Assembly (NCBI GenBank): GCA_030523275.1
Contig: JAUNIX010000002.1
Span: 94,598 to 158,597, forward strand
From: Lachnospiraceae bacterium
GTDB lineage: Bacteria > Bacillota > Clostridia > Lachnospirales > Lachnospiraceae
Length of the DNA: 64,000 bases
Direction of reading: 5' to 3'
The notes under the pieces: model-generated
What the model saw: only the letters and a program-made list of their open reading frames with translations
Databases searched by the model: none
Told to the model about the DNA's origin: nothing
Shown here: positions 35,944 through 44,471 of the stretch, piece by piece
How the letters are laid out: each line of letters begins with the position of its first letter
Position numbering within the stretch: position 1 is the stretch's first letter
Made by a program: the position numbers and the translations under genes

Positions 35944-36720
35944 TTACATTATTGACGATGAATCCAATTGAATGGATTTATAACAATAAACACTAGAGTG
36001 AATCAGCCATAAAACAGAAATGATAACAGTAGAAAAAATTCCTACATCAAAAAACAGATTAGCAAGAAACGTTATCATCCAGGCAAAGATATATACATGA
36101 CTCATCACCCGGTACGATGCCCAACTCGATTGATATATTTGCAGTTTTTCCGCTTCATCGCAACTTTCAAGCCATTTTGATTGAAACTTGACATCATAAA
36201 TACTGCCCTTTTTCTCCGGATTCATTTCTTTTAATAAATCCACCAACTTTTGCTGTAAAAAAATGGTCAAGAATAAATCTAATATAAAAATTATGACTGC
36301 CACCGTGAATATTCCGGCCACAAAATAGTTCATAAAACCATAAGTAATAGAAACAGAAAAACTTAGAAAGGCAATAATAATATTCACTGTGATTCCCCAC
36401 ATCAGATATCCGATAGAAAGATTAATCTGTCTCGGTGTTGCATCCTCCTCGCCATCCCATAATTCTAATTTCTTACGGCAATGCATATAGATCGGCCAGC
36501 CTAATGCTTGTGTACCAAATGCAAACAGCAACATAATACCAAAAATAATCATTGGCAAATAATCAACTAAATATTGAATTCCGATATTTAAACTATCCTC
36601 AAAATAAGTTCCAAAAAATCCGATCAGGCCGCCAACAATCCCACCAATGACAATAAGTACCAAAAATAATGGAATTGATCTTCTATTTTCTTTTCTAATC
36701 TCATTCTTTCTATTTGTCAT
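35944..36720 (-). CDS. DUF3169-like membrane protein
   Basis: Polytopic membrane protein of 258 residues with about six hydrophobic segments after a basic start, and a cytoplasmic loop with KKLELWDGEEDATPRQIN. Resembles DUF3169 proteins that are encoded next to small XRE regulators. The ATG at 36720 is nine bases after AGGAGG and lies within the end of the regulator gene (11-base overlap), so translation is coupled. Function unknown. Confidence 0.7.
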   Translation of the reverse strand: MTNRKNEIRKENRRSIPLFLVLIVIGGIVGGLIGFFGTYFEDSLNIGIQYLVDYLPMIIFGIMLLFAFGTQALGWPIYMHCRKKLELWDGEEDATPRQINLSIGYLMWGITVNIIIAFLSFSVSITYGFMNYFVAGIFTVAVIIFILDLFLTIFLQQKLVDLLKEMNPEKKGSIYDVKFQSKWLESCDEAEKLQIYQSSWASYRVMSHVYIFAWMITFLANLFFDVGIFSTVIISVLWLIHSSVYCYKSIQLDSSSIM

Positions 36721-36928
36721 CTTCTTTATCCTCCTCATACCAAAAAATATCTTCTACCTGTACCTCAAAGACTCCTGCAATCTTTAGTGCTAAAGTGACA
36801 GACGGTGAATAATCTCCCCGTTCAATCTGACTAATAGTCTGCCTGGACACCCCTGCCAGCTTGCCCATCTGCTGTTGATTTACACCAATCCTTGCACGGT
36901 ATTCCTTTAACCGGTTATACAATGGCAT
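36710..36928 (-). CDS. XRE-family (Cro/CI-type) transcriptional regulator
   Basis: A 72-residue protein consisting of one HTH domain: RLKEYRARIGVNQQQMGKLAGVSRQTISQIERGDYSPS, then a short ALKIAGVFEVQVEDIFWYEED helix and acidic tail. This small class usually represses its own promoter and controls the adjacent membrane gene. Upstream DNA contains repeated TTGTCA/TGACAA operators. GGAGGTGATTGC precedes the ATG. Confidence 0.9.
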   Translation of the reverse strand: MPLYNRLKEYRARIGVNQQQMGKLAGVSRQTISQIERGDYSPSVTLALKIAGVFEVQVEDIFWYEEDKEDDK

Positions 36929-36974
36929 GCAATCACCTCCATATTTCTTAATAAAGCCCCATTTCCAACAATTC

Positions 36975-37035
36975 TTGTCATTTTGACAACTTTTCTTGTC
37001 AAATATAGTGTATCATTGACAAGGATAGTTGTCAA
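36975..37035 (-). promoter_or_regulatory. Promoter and palindromic operators of the XRE-DUF3169 operon
   Basis: On the minus strand TTGACA (37030-37035) and TACACT (37007-37012) are spaced 17 bp. TTGTCA/TGACAA units occur at 36975-36989 (TTGTCATTTTGACAA), near 36996-37002, and at 37016-37035 (TTGACAAGGATAGTTGTCAA). The last covers the -35 box. This pattern fits autoregulation by the adjacent XRE protein. Confidence 0.65.
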
Positions 37036-37139
37036 CCATTTTGTTATTTTTCTTTCATTCTGTTGAATAAAATTAACCCATATTATATAATTTTCGTAAC
37101 ACAAAATAGAACGAGAAGCTATACAAGGAGGATTTGATC

Positions 37140-37757
37140 ATGGTCGACACATCCATCGAATATCATAGTATCATTATGCGCTGTGACTGTATTCAACATG
37201 ATGCATTTCGTGAATTACCAGAAAATGTTATAATAGAATATTATAAAGACGGTATGGAAGAAATATGGAAAGATATTCAAAAAGAAGCCGGTGAATTTTC
37301 TACTAAAACAGATCAGGAAACCATCGATTATTTTATCGATCGTTTCGGAGATCACAAAGAATCATTAAAGGAACACTGTCTATTTTTAAAAAATAAAAAT
37401 ACACAACAGTATATCGGAACATGTATGGCATGGCAATCTTATAAATCGGCCATGTCCATTCCTATTCTACATTGGCTTGCCGTTTCCGATACTTTTGCTG
37501 GACAAGGATTTGCTCGCATTCTTATTACACTGATCTTACAACTCTTTGAAAATCAGAATCCGAATGAACCCATCTACCTTCATACGCAACCAAGTTCATA
37601 TCAAGCGATTAAACTATATCATGATTTTGGCTTTCAGCTTTGCCGTACCGATACATACGGCACTGCCATAAATGAATATGAACAGGCAATCAAAGTACTC
37701 AAACAAGTTATGACAAAAGAATCTTATGAAAATCTGATCAAAGATAGTATCTTATAA
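37140..37757 (+). CDS. GNAT-family N-acetyltransferase
   Basis: 205 residues. An N-terminal helical part precedes the acetyl-CoA fold: QYIGTCMAWQSY, HWLAVSDTFAGQGFARILITLIL (with the pyrophosphate-binding Q/RxxG/A turn as GQGFAR) and SYQAIKLYHDFGFQL. Substrate unknown. The ATG at 37140 has GGAGG eight bases upstream; a TTG two codons earlier is less likely. A single plus-strand gene, divergent from the XRE operon. Confidence 0.8.
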   Translation: MVDTSIEYHSIIMRCDCIQHDAFRELPENVIIEYYKDGMEEIWKDIQKEAGEFSTKTDQETIDYFIDRFGDHKESLKEHCLFLKNKNTQQYIGTCMAWQSYKSAMSIPILHWLAVSDTFAGQGFARILITLILQLFENQNPNEPIYLHTQPSSYQAIKLYHDFGFQLCRTDTYGTAINEYEQAIKVLKQVMTKESYENLIKDSIL

Positions 37758-37790
37758 ATTTGCTATGTTAAACACATATTCTTTACTATA

Positions 37791-37866
37791 CATCTGGCCG
37801 CATCCTCGCGGAGCGTTTTTTGTTTCATAGGAAATTATAACGTAATTTCCTATAAAATAAAAAAAC
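37791..37866 (-). repeat. Dispersed modular palindromic element, partial copy
   Basis: Holds the palindrome (with two changes, loop region TAAC) and the GCATCCTCGCGGAGC core, cut at CATCTGG; the second half of the long hairpin is missing. On the minus strand it directly follows the terminator of the HD-domain gene, whose U-run merges into the palindrome. Confidence 0.75.
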
Positions 37867-37934
37867 TGACAATTGAATTTGCCGACAGTAAGATAACATA
37901 TCCAACCGTCGAACATCGTCCCATCGTCAGTTTT
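37862..37934 (-). terminator. Long terminator-like structure after the HD-domain gene
   Basis: AAAACTGAC and GTCAGTTTT pair around about 55 bases, which themselves hold partial pairings (GACGG with CTGTC). The minus strand continues with TTTTATTTT. It is longer than usual terminators and could be a stable 3' untranslated fragment. Confidence 0.5.
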
Positions 37935-37963
37935 GTTTTTGATTTTTTAAATAAAAGAGTCAA

Positions 37964-38728
37964 TCAAATCCTGCTTTTTATGTATCCATTTATCATATTG
38001 CGAATTTTTTCCATATCACTGGCCGTTTTAGAATTTCCATATGGAATCCGGTCGATAATGCGATCAACATAGTGATGTTCATCGATAATTTCCAAAGTTT
38101 CTTTAAAGTTAATATCAAAAAAGTAGGCAACATAAGAGACCCAATAATCCATTTTAGTCTTTCGCATTGGATGAAAAATTGCTTTCTTCTGTGATACTTG
38201 ATTTAAAATTTCCGAAGATACTGTCTGCATTCCAACTTCATCAGCACTTAAATCGAGCATCGTCTCAATTTTATCTTCTAATTTTACCCTGCAATTGTCT
38301 AATTTATCAGCATCTCGAATTAATTTTGCATGCAGAAGTGTTCTTTTGTCATCAATCCCACTCAATTCATAATCACTGTGTTTGGCAATCGCTAATTTAA
38401 TGATCTCATCATAGAAATCTTCTTTGATAAATTGCCGAATCATTCCCTCTTCAAATAAAATTTGCACTCCATAAGCTGCATGATCCATCACATCGGCTTC
38501 AAAACTGTCAAATCGTTTTAACTGTTCAAAACGACCAATATCATGGAGTAAAGCAATCAAACGTGCCAAATCTCTTTCTTCATCCGGAAGTTCCATACGC
38601 CTTGTAATTTCATCCATACAATTTACCACACCGTACGTATGTACAATCTTTAATTTTATTTTATCATTTTCATGATCATATTGCGTTAAATAATCTTTAA
38701 ATGCCTGTTTTGCAAATAAAATATCCAT
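37964..38728 (-). CDS. HD-domain phosphohydrolase
   Basis: 254 residues with a metal-dependent HD fold: histidine in IVHTYGVVNCM, the HD pair in LIALLHDIGRFEQ, a further histidine in DVMDHAAYG and D in LIRDADKLDNC. The family hydrolyses phosphate esters of nucleotides or signalling molecules; substrate unknown. AAAGGAA lies upstream of the ATG. Encoded 18 bases after the MATE transporter gene. Confidence 0.82.
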   Translation of the reverse strand: MDILFAKQAFKDYLTQYDHENDKIKLKIVHTYGVVNCMDEITRRMELPDEERDLARLIALLHDIGRFEQLKRFDSFEADVMDHAAYGVQILFEEGMIRQFIKEDFYDEIIKLAIAKHSDYELSGIDDKRTLLHAKLIRDADKLDNCRVKLEDKIETMLDLSADEVGMQTVSSEILNQVSQKKAIFHPMRKTKMDYWVSYVAYFFDINFKETLEIIDEHHYVDRIIDRIPYGNSKTASDMEKIRNMINGYIKSRI

Positions 38729-38746
38729 TCCATTTCCTTTCAGCGT

Positions 38747-40117
38747 TTAATTCCACAAAGGTTTGATTTCCTTTCGGTATACATGAATCAAAAAACTAGT
38801 ACATAAAATAACCGATGCCACTTCTGCAATTGGAAATGACCACCAGATGGCATCTAAGCCATTAATTTTTGAAAGAATATAAGCTGCTGGCAATAAAACT
38901 GCAAGCTGACGAATCAAAGATACTAAAAGGCTCAATACTCCATGTCCAAAAGCCTGATATACCGAAGAACATACGATACAAAAGCCGGCAAAAATAAAAC
39001 TGAAACTGATTGTTTTCAATGCTGGAACCCCAATGCTAAGCATCGAATCAGATGCACTAAACAGCTTTAATAAAGCTACCGGACACATCTGCATGATTAC
39101 AAGTCCAACCAGCATGATTGATACTGCATAAATAATACTTAATTGAATTGTTTTTGTGATACGATCTGGCTTTTTGGCACCATAATTATAAGCAACAATT
39201 GGAACCATACCATTATTCAATCCAAAAACTGGCATAAATACAAAGCTTTGCAATTTATAATATACACCAAAAACTGCGGTAGCTGTCGCTGTAAAACTCA
39301 TCAAGATCTTATTCATACCAAATGTCATAACGGAACTAACAGATGCCATAATAATCGATGGCACACCGATACTATAAATATGTCCCACAACATGACTGGA
39401 AAGTTTATATTTCTTTAAATTAATTTCGATTTCTTGATTATATTTCATATTGAATAATAAAGCTACAATTCCAGCAAGGATTTGTCCGGCTACCGTTGCA
39501 ACTGCTGCTCCGGCAACTTCCAATCTTGGAAAACCAAATAACCCAAAAATCAAAATCGGATCAAGAATAATATTCGTAATTGCACCTATTAATTGTGTAA
39601 TCATCGTATAAATTGTTTTTCCAGTCGACTGCAACAATTTCTCACTCATCATCTGCAAAAACATCCCAAAGGACATCACGCCAACAATATGAATATAACT
39701 GATACCATAATTCAGAATCGCTTGATTATTCGTCTGCACCCGGAAATAAAAACCGCCCAAAACTCCAGTCAAAATTGCAAATGCCGCATACGTAAAGATG
39801 GAAAGTTTCAAACCATTATTCGCAATCTTATTTGCATATTCGGTATCTTTCGCTCCCAGGGAACGAGATAACAAAGCATTGACACCAACTCCGGTTCCTG
39901 TTCCAAAAGCAATCATCAAATTTTGAATCGGAAATGCAAGTGATACCGCTGTCAGAGCGTCTTCATTTAGTTTTGCAACAAAGATACTATCAACTATATT
40001 ATAAAGAGCCATCACCAACATAGAGATCATCATCGGTATCGACATACTGATCAAAAGCTTATTAATCGGCATAACTCCCATTTTGTTTTCTTCTAACCTT
40101 ACCTGCTCTTCCATCAT
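38747..40117 (-). CDS. MATE-family efflux transporter
   Basis: Inner-membrane Na+ or H+ antiporter of the MATE/DinF family. The 456-residue protein has 12 hydrophobic segments in two repeated halves; family marks are MALYNIVDSIFVAKL, GTGTGVGVNALLSRSLG and FVFMPVFGLNNGMVPIVAYNYGAKK. Substrate unknown, possibly cationic drugs or metabolites. It has its own promoter and is followed by the HD hydrolase gene. Confidence 0.92.
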   Translation of the reverse strand: MMEEQVRLEENKMGVMPINKLLISMSIPMMISMLVMALYNIVDSIFVAKLNEDALTAVSLAFPIQNLMIAFGTGTGVGVNALLSRSLGAKDTEYANKIANNGLKLSIFTYAAFAILTGVLGGFYFRVQTNNQAILNYGISYIHIVGVMSFGMFLQMMSEKLLQSTGKTIYTMITQLIGAITNIILDPILIFGLFGFPRLEVAGAAVATVAGQILAGIVALLFNMKYNQEIEINLKKYKLSSHVVGHIYSIGVPSIIMASVSSVMTFGMNKILMSFTATATAVFGVYYKLQSFVFMPVFGLNNGMVPIVAYNYGAKKPDRITKTIQLSIIYAVSIMLVGLVIMQMCPVALLKLFSASDSMLSIGVPALKTISFSFIFAGFCIVCSSVYQAFGHGVLSLLVSLIRQLAVLLPAAYILSKINGLDAIWWSFPIAEVASVILCTSFLIHVYRKEIKPLWN

Positions 40118-40157
40118 TTTTCCCTACTCTCTTCTGTAAAATGTTTGTGTATTTTTT

Positions 40158-40186
40158 ATCATAGCATATTCAGAATATTGTAGCAA
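40158..40186 (-). promoter_or_regulatory. SigA-type promoter of the MATE-HD pair
   Basis: TTGCTA (40181-40186), 17-bp spacer, TATGAT (40158-40163) on the minus strand, about 45 bases before the MATE start. Confidence 0.6.
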
Positions 40187-40214
40187 GAATGAAAGTCTAA
40201 CCGCTTTGCTTTAA

Positions 40215-41699
40215 TCAAAATTTCAATGTAAAGTCTCCGTGAAGTTTATAGATTGGAGAGGCTTGTAAAGTCAACTCCTCATTTTTTTCTATCTCCTCGT
40301 TGATTGGTATCACAATTTCACAGGCAGAATCATTTCCTTTAAACGACGGAATGATAGGAGCATACGAATTTGCAGGACTAAATAAACTCAAATTGTAAAG
40401 GGACAACTCTTTCATATTTCCTTGCAATTCCATTTCAATTACCAATGCCTCTGTTTTTTGTCCTCCTAAATTTTCTACTCTTTTTCTTTGAATGTTTTTC
40501 ATTTTGGCATTCCCTTTTTTAAAAGTAAGTTCCTGATCTAGTTTGACTTTTTGGGCACCAATATTTGTTGGAATTTTGAATTCCTGTATATCGTCTTCAT
40601 TTTTCACTAACAAATACGGGATTTTTAATTGAAATCTACTCAAATCTATATTCTCAGGCAAATCAAATTCATAAGTTGCATGAATGTCAGCACTAACATA
40701 ATTTGTATTTTTATATTTTTTGCTTCCATCACTTAGTATTGCGTGAGAATCTTCCGGTTCCTGAAAATCTTTTGCCGAAAAACCATACAACACAGAAGGA
40801 AGCATTACCGGATCATCATCCGAATTGGCTACATATACATCAATCGATGTTTTTTTCTTCGTTTGTTTTGGCACAGCAATGACAGAATATCCAGATGAAG
40901 TCTGATAATATCCAATATCTGATAAATTTTCAAATTTCGGTGTTGTTTTTGTTTGAAATTCTAATAACTTCGATTGATTCTCTGTCTGGATATAGATACC
41001 TTCTGCCCGTTTCGTCGAAAGTATTTCTTCGTCTTGTTTTGTAAAATATTCTAATGTCACTTTTACAGATGTGGTTAAATAATTTTTCTTGCATTCCACA
41101 TCATACATTTCTGTCTCCATACCATGGGCACTTATACGCATTCCATCTGATTGAAGTTGATCTGTGATTTCCATCGATTTTGTGTTCAGGGAATAGGATA
41201 AAGCATGTTCTCCATCTTTTTCAATTCCTGGAATCTTCTCAAACTCTTTTTGAGTCATTGTAGAGGTATCTTTTGGGGTTTCATATTTATAAATCAAATC
41301 AAGATATAACATACCATTTAAATAAAAACCCTGCTTTATCGAAACATCCCATCCATTATTCAAATGCATCGCTTCTTTTGACGGTTCAATCTGCCAAGAA
41401 GAAACTTGCTTTTCATAAATTCCAACGCCTGGAATAAATGAAAATAGACTTTGGATCTTAGCAATGACAGTCGCTCTATTTGGAAATAGAATCAGCAAAA
41501 TCAAAATACAAGCGGCTGCAATATATGGCAATTTTCTTTTTCTATTCGTATTTATATTTACTTTTTTTCGAATTCTTTGTTTCATTTGAGAATCCATCGT
41601 TTTGGGCATGACAATCTCTTCTAACAGACAATCCAAAGTTTGAAGGTCACAATCTTTATCTAAATCAAATAATTCCCGCTCTAAATATTTATCAGTCAT
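40215..41699 (-). CDS. Membrane anti-sigma-like protein (DUF4179-type)
   Basis: 494 residues: a cytoplasmic N-terminus of about 58 residues, one transmembrane helix (YIAAACILILLILF) and a large extracytoplasmic beta-rich region. This is the topology of DUF4179 proteins that pair with ECF-like sigma factors. Its ATG lies inside the end of the sigma gene (8-base overlap), with GGAGGG upstream. Likely holds the sigma factor inactive until an envelope signal; the signal is unknown. Confidence 0.7.
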   Translation of the reverse strand: MTDKYLERELFDLDKDCDLQTLDCLLEEIVMPKTMDSQMKQRIRKKVNINTNRKRKLPYIAAACILILLILFPNRATVIAKIQSLFSFIPGVGIYEKQVSSWQIEPSKEAMHLNNGWDVSIKQGFYLNGMLYLDLIYKYETPKDTSTMTQKEFEKIPGIEKDGEHALSYSLNTKSMEITDQLQSDGMRISAHGMETEMYDVECKKNYLTTSVKVTLEYFTKQDEEILSTKRAEGIYIQTENQSKLLEFQTKTTPKFENLSDIGYYQTSSGYSVIAVPKQTKKKTSIDVYVANSDDDPVMLPSVLYGFSAKDFQEPEDSHAILSDGSKKYKNTNYVSADIHATYEFDLPENIDLSRFQLKIPYLLVKNEDDIQEFKIPTNIGAQKVKLDQELTFKKGNAKMKNIQRKRVENLGGQKTEALVIEMELQGNMKELSLYNLSLFSPANSYAPIIPSFKGNDSACEIVIPINEEIEKNEELTLQASPIYKLHGDFTLKF

Positions 41700-42237
41700 T
41701 GCTTTTCCCTCCTTCCAATATCAGACGAAGTTTTTTTAGTCCACGCGAAATTTTTTTATCCACGGTATTCGGCTTCATTTCCAGTTTTGTTCCAATTTCT
41801 TTCGAAGTATAACCAAAAAAATATTTCCAGATAAAAATAGTATAATCCGGTTCACCCAGTGTTTTTAAAGCATCAATCAATACCTTTTTATCCACCGTCT
41901 GATTACTTATATCAGCAACACTATTCCCCCTTTTTTGATTCAGTTCCGATTCATAACTTTGTTGCCTGGCAATTTTTTTATAATAATCTGCTGCTTTATT
42001 GAGTGTTATTTTTGCCAGATATGCTTTTAACGTACCTTTTGTCAGATCAATCTGATCTCGATTACGATAAAGAGTTGTGAATACATCACTGATGCATTCC
42101 TCGATATCTTCTTTTGATGCACAGGAAGCCAATCTCCCATAAATAAGGGAATAACACAAATTTCCATATGCATCCATCGCCAATTGAATCCCTTTATTCG
42201 GACGATGGTATAACAAATATACAATTCTCTCATCCAT
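41692..42237 (-). CDS. ECF-type RNA polymerase sigma factor
   Basis: 181 residues with region 2 (SLIYGRLASCASKEDIEECISDVFTTLY) and region 4 (IFIWKYFFGYTSKEIGTKLEMKPNTVDKKISRGLKKLR). Length and lack of region 3 place it in the ECF group. The ATG has AGGTGA six bases upstream; a TTG one codon earlier is in frame. Coupled with its putative anti-sigma partner, it probably drives an envelope-stress regulon. Confidence 0.85.
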   Translation of the reverse strand: MDERIVYLLYHRPNKGIQLAMDAYGNLCYSLIYGRLASCASKEDIEECISDVFTTLYRNRDQIDLTKGTLKAYLAKITLNKAADYYKKIARQQSYESELNQKRGNSVADISNQTVDKKVLIDALKTLGEPDYTIFIWKYFFGYTSKEIGTKLEMKPNTVDKKISRGLKKLRLILEGGKSND

Positions 42238-42304
42238 CAAACATCACCTGCCTTAACTATCTTTATTATATAATTCTTTTTTTCTGATGAAAACCTGACA
42301 AAAA

Positions 42305-42444
42305 AGAATCCTGCTCCGCAGGATTCTCCGCCTGCGGTGGGTCGCATTAGCGACATACTTCCTTTCCACCGCAGTGCGATCCTTCGCGGAGCGTTTTTTG
42401 TTTCATAGGAAATTACAACGTAATTTCCTATGAAACAAAAAAAC
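42305..42444 (-). repeat. Dispersed modular palindromic element, stem variant A
   Basis: Same palindrome module (perfect, loop AAC) and a GCGATCCTTCGCGGAGC core. The main stem here is CTGCGGTGG against CCACCGCAG, different from the CCAGATGCA stem at 17.5 kb, with an inner GTCGC/GCGAC hairpin. It ends in a perfect 10-bp terminator (AGAATCCTGC, 42305-42327) followed by T6. The element is thus flanked by terminators on both sides. Confidence 0.75.
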
Positions 42445-42474
42445 ATCCACTATAGATTTCTCCATAGTGGATGT
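42443..42474 (-). terminator. Intrinsic terminator after the amt-PII gene
   Basis: An 11-bp stem ACATCCACTAT with its complement around a ten-base loop; its minus-strand U-run is the start of the adjoining dispersed palindrome. Confidence 0.8.
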
Positions 42475-42535
42475 CAAACGAAATAAGTATTTTAAAGTAA
42501 GATGAGATATATAATATTTAAAAGGTATCTATCCA

Positions 42536-44269
42536 TTAATCCGCTAACGCATCATATCCTTCTGCACCCGAGCTGATACGAATTGCATTTTCAACATTGT
42601 ATACGAAAATCTTACCATCTCCAACGTGACCAGTATAAAGAGCTCTCTTTGCTGCATCAATCACGATTCTTGGAGAGATTTTACTAACAACGATATCTAC
42701 CTGAATCTTAGGTAATAAATTGAGATCCATTGTAACACCACGGTACTGGCTGACTCTACCGTGCTGAGCACCACAACCAAGTACATTTGTCACTGTCATA
42801 CCCTTAATACCAATCTTAGCCATTTCTTCATTCAACGCATCGAAACGACTCTGTTTTGCATAAATTGTAATTTTTGTAATACTTACATCACTTGCAGTCG
42901 CAATGGATGGATCAGGAGTACGAACCTGTACAGGAACCGCCTCATCAATCGGAACTGCATCTGCAGGAATTTCAATATTTGCCTGAGAAGAGAAGTTGTT
43001 AATGCTTGATGTTAAAGCAAAGTCCGCATATGCACTTGCAAGACCATGTTCTACCGCATCCAAACCTGTAATTTCTTCTTCAGCATCGACACGAAGACCA
43101 AAAATCGCCTTAATCACTAAAAAAGTAATTGTAATCGTCACAACTGCCCATGCCATAACAGAAATCAGACCAACTAACTGGATTCCTAATAATTTAAATC
43201 CACCACCATAGAATAAACCAACCAATTCACTTTCTGGTGCAGATTTTGTTGCAAATAAACCAACGGCAATCGTTCCCCAAATACCATTCATAAAATGAAC
43301 AGCAACAGCACCAACCGGGTCATCAATATGTAATTTATAATCTAACAGCCATACACCGAATACAACTAATACACCGGCAACAGCACCAATGATTGCAGCA
43401 CCAAAACAATCTGTAACATCACATGGAGCAGTGACTGCTACCAAACCTGCTAAAGAAGCATTTAAGCACATAGATACATCTGGATAACCGTATTTTACCC
43501 ATGTGAAAATCATACATACAACGGTTGCCACTGCTGGAGCTACGGTTGTTGTTAAGAAAATAGAACCAAGCTGTGGAATGGTAACGGCAGCAGCACCATT
43601 AAATCCATACCAACCAAGCCATAAGATGAAGCATCCAAGGGCACCGAGTGCTAAGTTGTGTCCTGGAATCGCATTTACTTTTGTCACTTTGCCATCTTTG
43701 TCAGTTGTAAACTTACCAATACGAGGTCCAAGTATTTTCGCACCGATCAAAGCACAAGTACCACCTACCATATGAATCGCACAAGAACCAGCAAAATCAT
43801 GGAATCCCATCTGAGCTAACCAGCCACCGCCCCAAATCCAGTGCGCTTCGATTGGATAAATTAACGCAGAAATAACAGCCGAATAAACGCAGTAAGATAA
43901 GAATTTTGTTCTCTCTGCCATTGCTCCGGAAACAATCGTTGCTGTTGTCGCACAGAATACAAGGTTAAATACAAAACTTGAAAAATCAAAATTTGCATAA
44001 GAGGTAAAGATATCAAATCCAGGTTTTCCAATAAAACCAAGGAAATCTTCACCAAGTAAAAATGAAAAACCAATCAAAATGAACATCACTGTACCGATAC
44101 AGAAATCCATTAAGTTTTTCATCAAGATATTACCAGTATTTTTTGCTCTGGTAAATCCGGCTTCCACCATTGCAAATCCTGCCTGCATCCAAAATACCAA
44201 TGCAGCACCAATCAAAAACCAGACACCAAACACATTGTCTGAAACTAATTGCATTACTTCGTTTGTCAT
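42536..44269 (-). CDS. Ammonium transporter fused to a PII (GlnK) domain
   Basis: 577 residues. Residues about 1-410 form an Amt/MEP channel with 11 membrane helices (FWMQAGFAMVEAGFTRAKN, GGGWLAQMGFHDFAGS, AVHFMNGIWGTIAVG). After a linker rich in V, P and D, about 464-577 is a PII domain: T-loop QYRGVTMDLNLLPKIQ with the conserved tyrosine, B-loop TGHVGDGKIFV and C-terminal IRISSG. GlnK normally blocks AmtB as a separate protein; here the regulator is covalently tethered. ATG at 44269 lies eight bases after AGGAGG. A terminator-like hairpin precedes it. Confidence 0.93.
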   Translation of the reverse strand: MTNEVMQLVSDNVFGVWFLIGAALVFWMQAGFAMVEAGFTRAKNTGNILMKNLMDFCIGTVMFILIGFSFLLGEDFLGFIGKPGFDIFTSYANFDFSSFVFNLVFCATTATIVSGAMAERTKFLSYCVYSAVISALIYPIEAHWIWGGGWLAQMGFHDFAGSCAIHMVGGTCALIGAKILGPRIGKFTTDKDGKVTKVNAIPGHNLALGALGCFILWLGWYGFNGAAAVTIPQLGSIFLTTTVAPAVATVVCMIFTWVKYGYPDVSMCLNASLAGLVAVTAPCDVTDCFGAAIIGAVAGVLVVFGVWLLDYKLHIDDPVGAVAVHFMNGIWGTIAVGLFATKSAPESELVGLFYGGGFKLLGIQLVGLISVMAWAVVTITITFLVIKAIFGLRVDAEEEITGLDAVEHGLASAYADFALTSSINNFSSQANIEIPADAVPIDEAVPVQVRTPDPSIATASDVSITKITIYAKQSRFDALNEEMAKIGIKGMTVTNVLGCGAQHGRVSQYRGVTMDLNLLPKIQVDIVVSKISPRIVIDAAKRALYTGHVGDGKIFVYNVENAIRISSGAEGYDALAD

Positions 44270-44285
44270 AATATTTTCCTCCTTT

Positions 44286-44336
44286 AAAAAAGAAAGGGCG
44301 CCGATGAGAACTTTCATTTTGGGTTCTCTCGACGCC
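44286..44336 (-). promoter_or_regulatory. Terminator-like attenuator in the amt-PII leader
   Basis: A 14-bp stem with one bulge (arms at 44297-44311 and 44323-44336) is followed on the minus strand by CTTTCTTTTTT and then the AAAGGAGG ribosome site. CCTTT in the tail could also pair with AAAGG of that site. This is the layout of a transcription attenuator; an ANTAR antiterminator could relieve it, though I do not find clear ANTAR hexaloops. Confidence 0.6.
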
Positions 44337-44355
44337 GTTGTCTTTACTAGTTGGT

Positions 44356-44384
44356 ATCATACAAAATGAATTTTAAAATGTCAA
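44356..44384 (-). promoter_or_regulatory. SigA-type promoter of the amt-PII gene
   Basis: Consensus TTGACA (44379-44384), 17-bp spacer, TATGAT (44356-44361) on the minus strand. The leader would be about 80 bases. Confidence 0.8.
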
Positions 44385-44471
44385 TCAAATTTCAAAACTG
44401 TTTGTATAATTAACCTTCTAAGTAAATTATATTTAATATTTACGTTTTTTATGTATATTTTTTTAATTTTT

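Noticed and set aside
42237..42446. Minus-strand frame of 69 codons
   Set aside because: Covers the palindromic element and two terminators; no coding signal.
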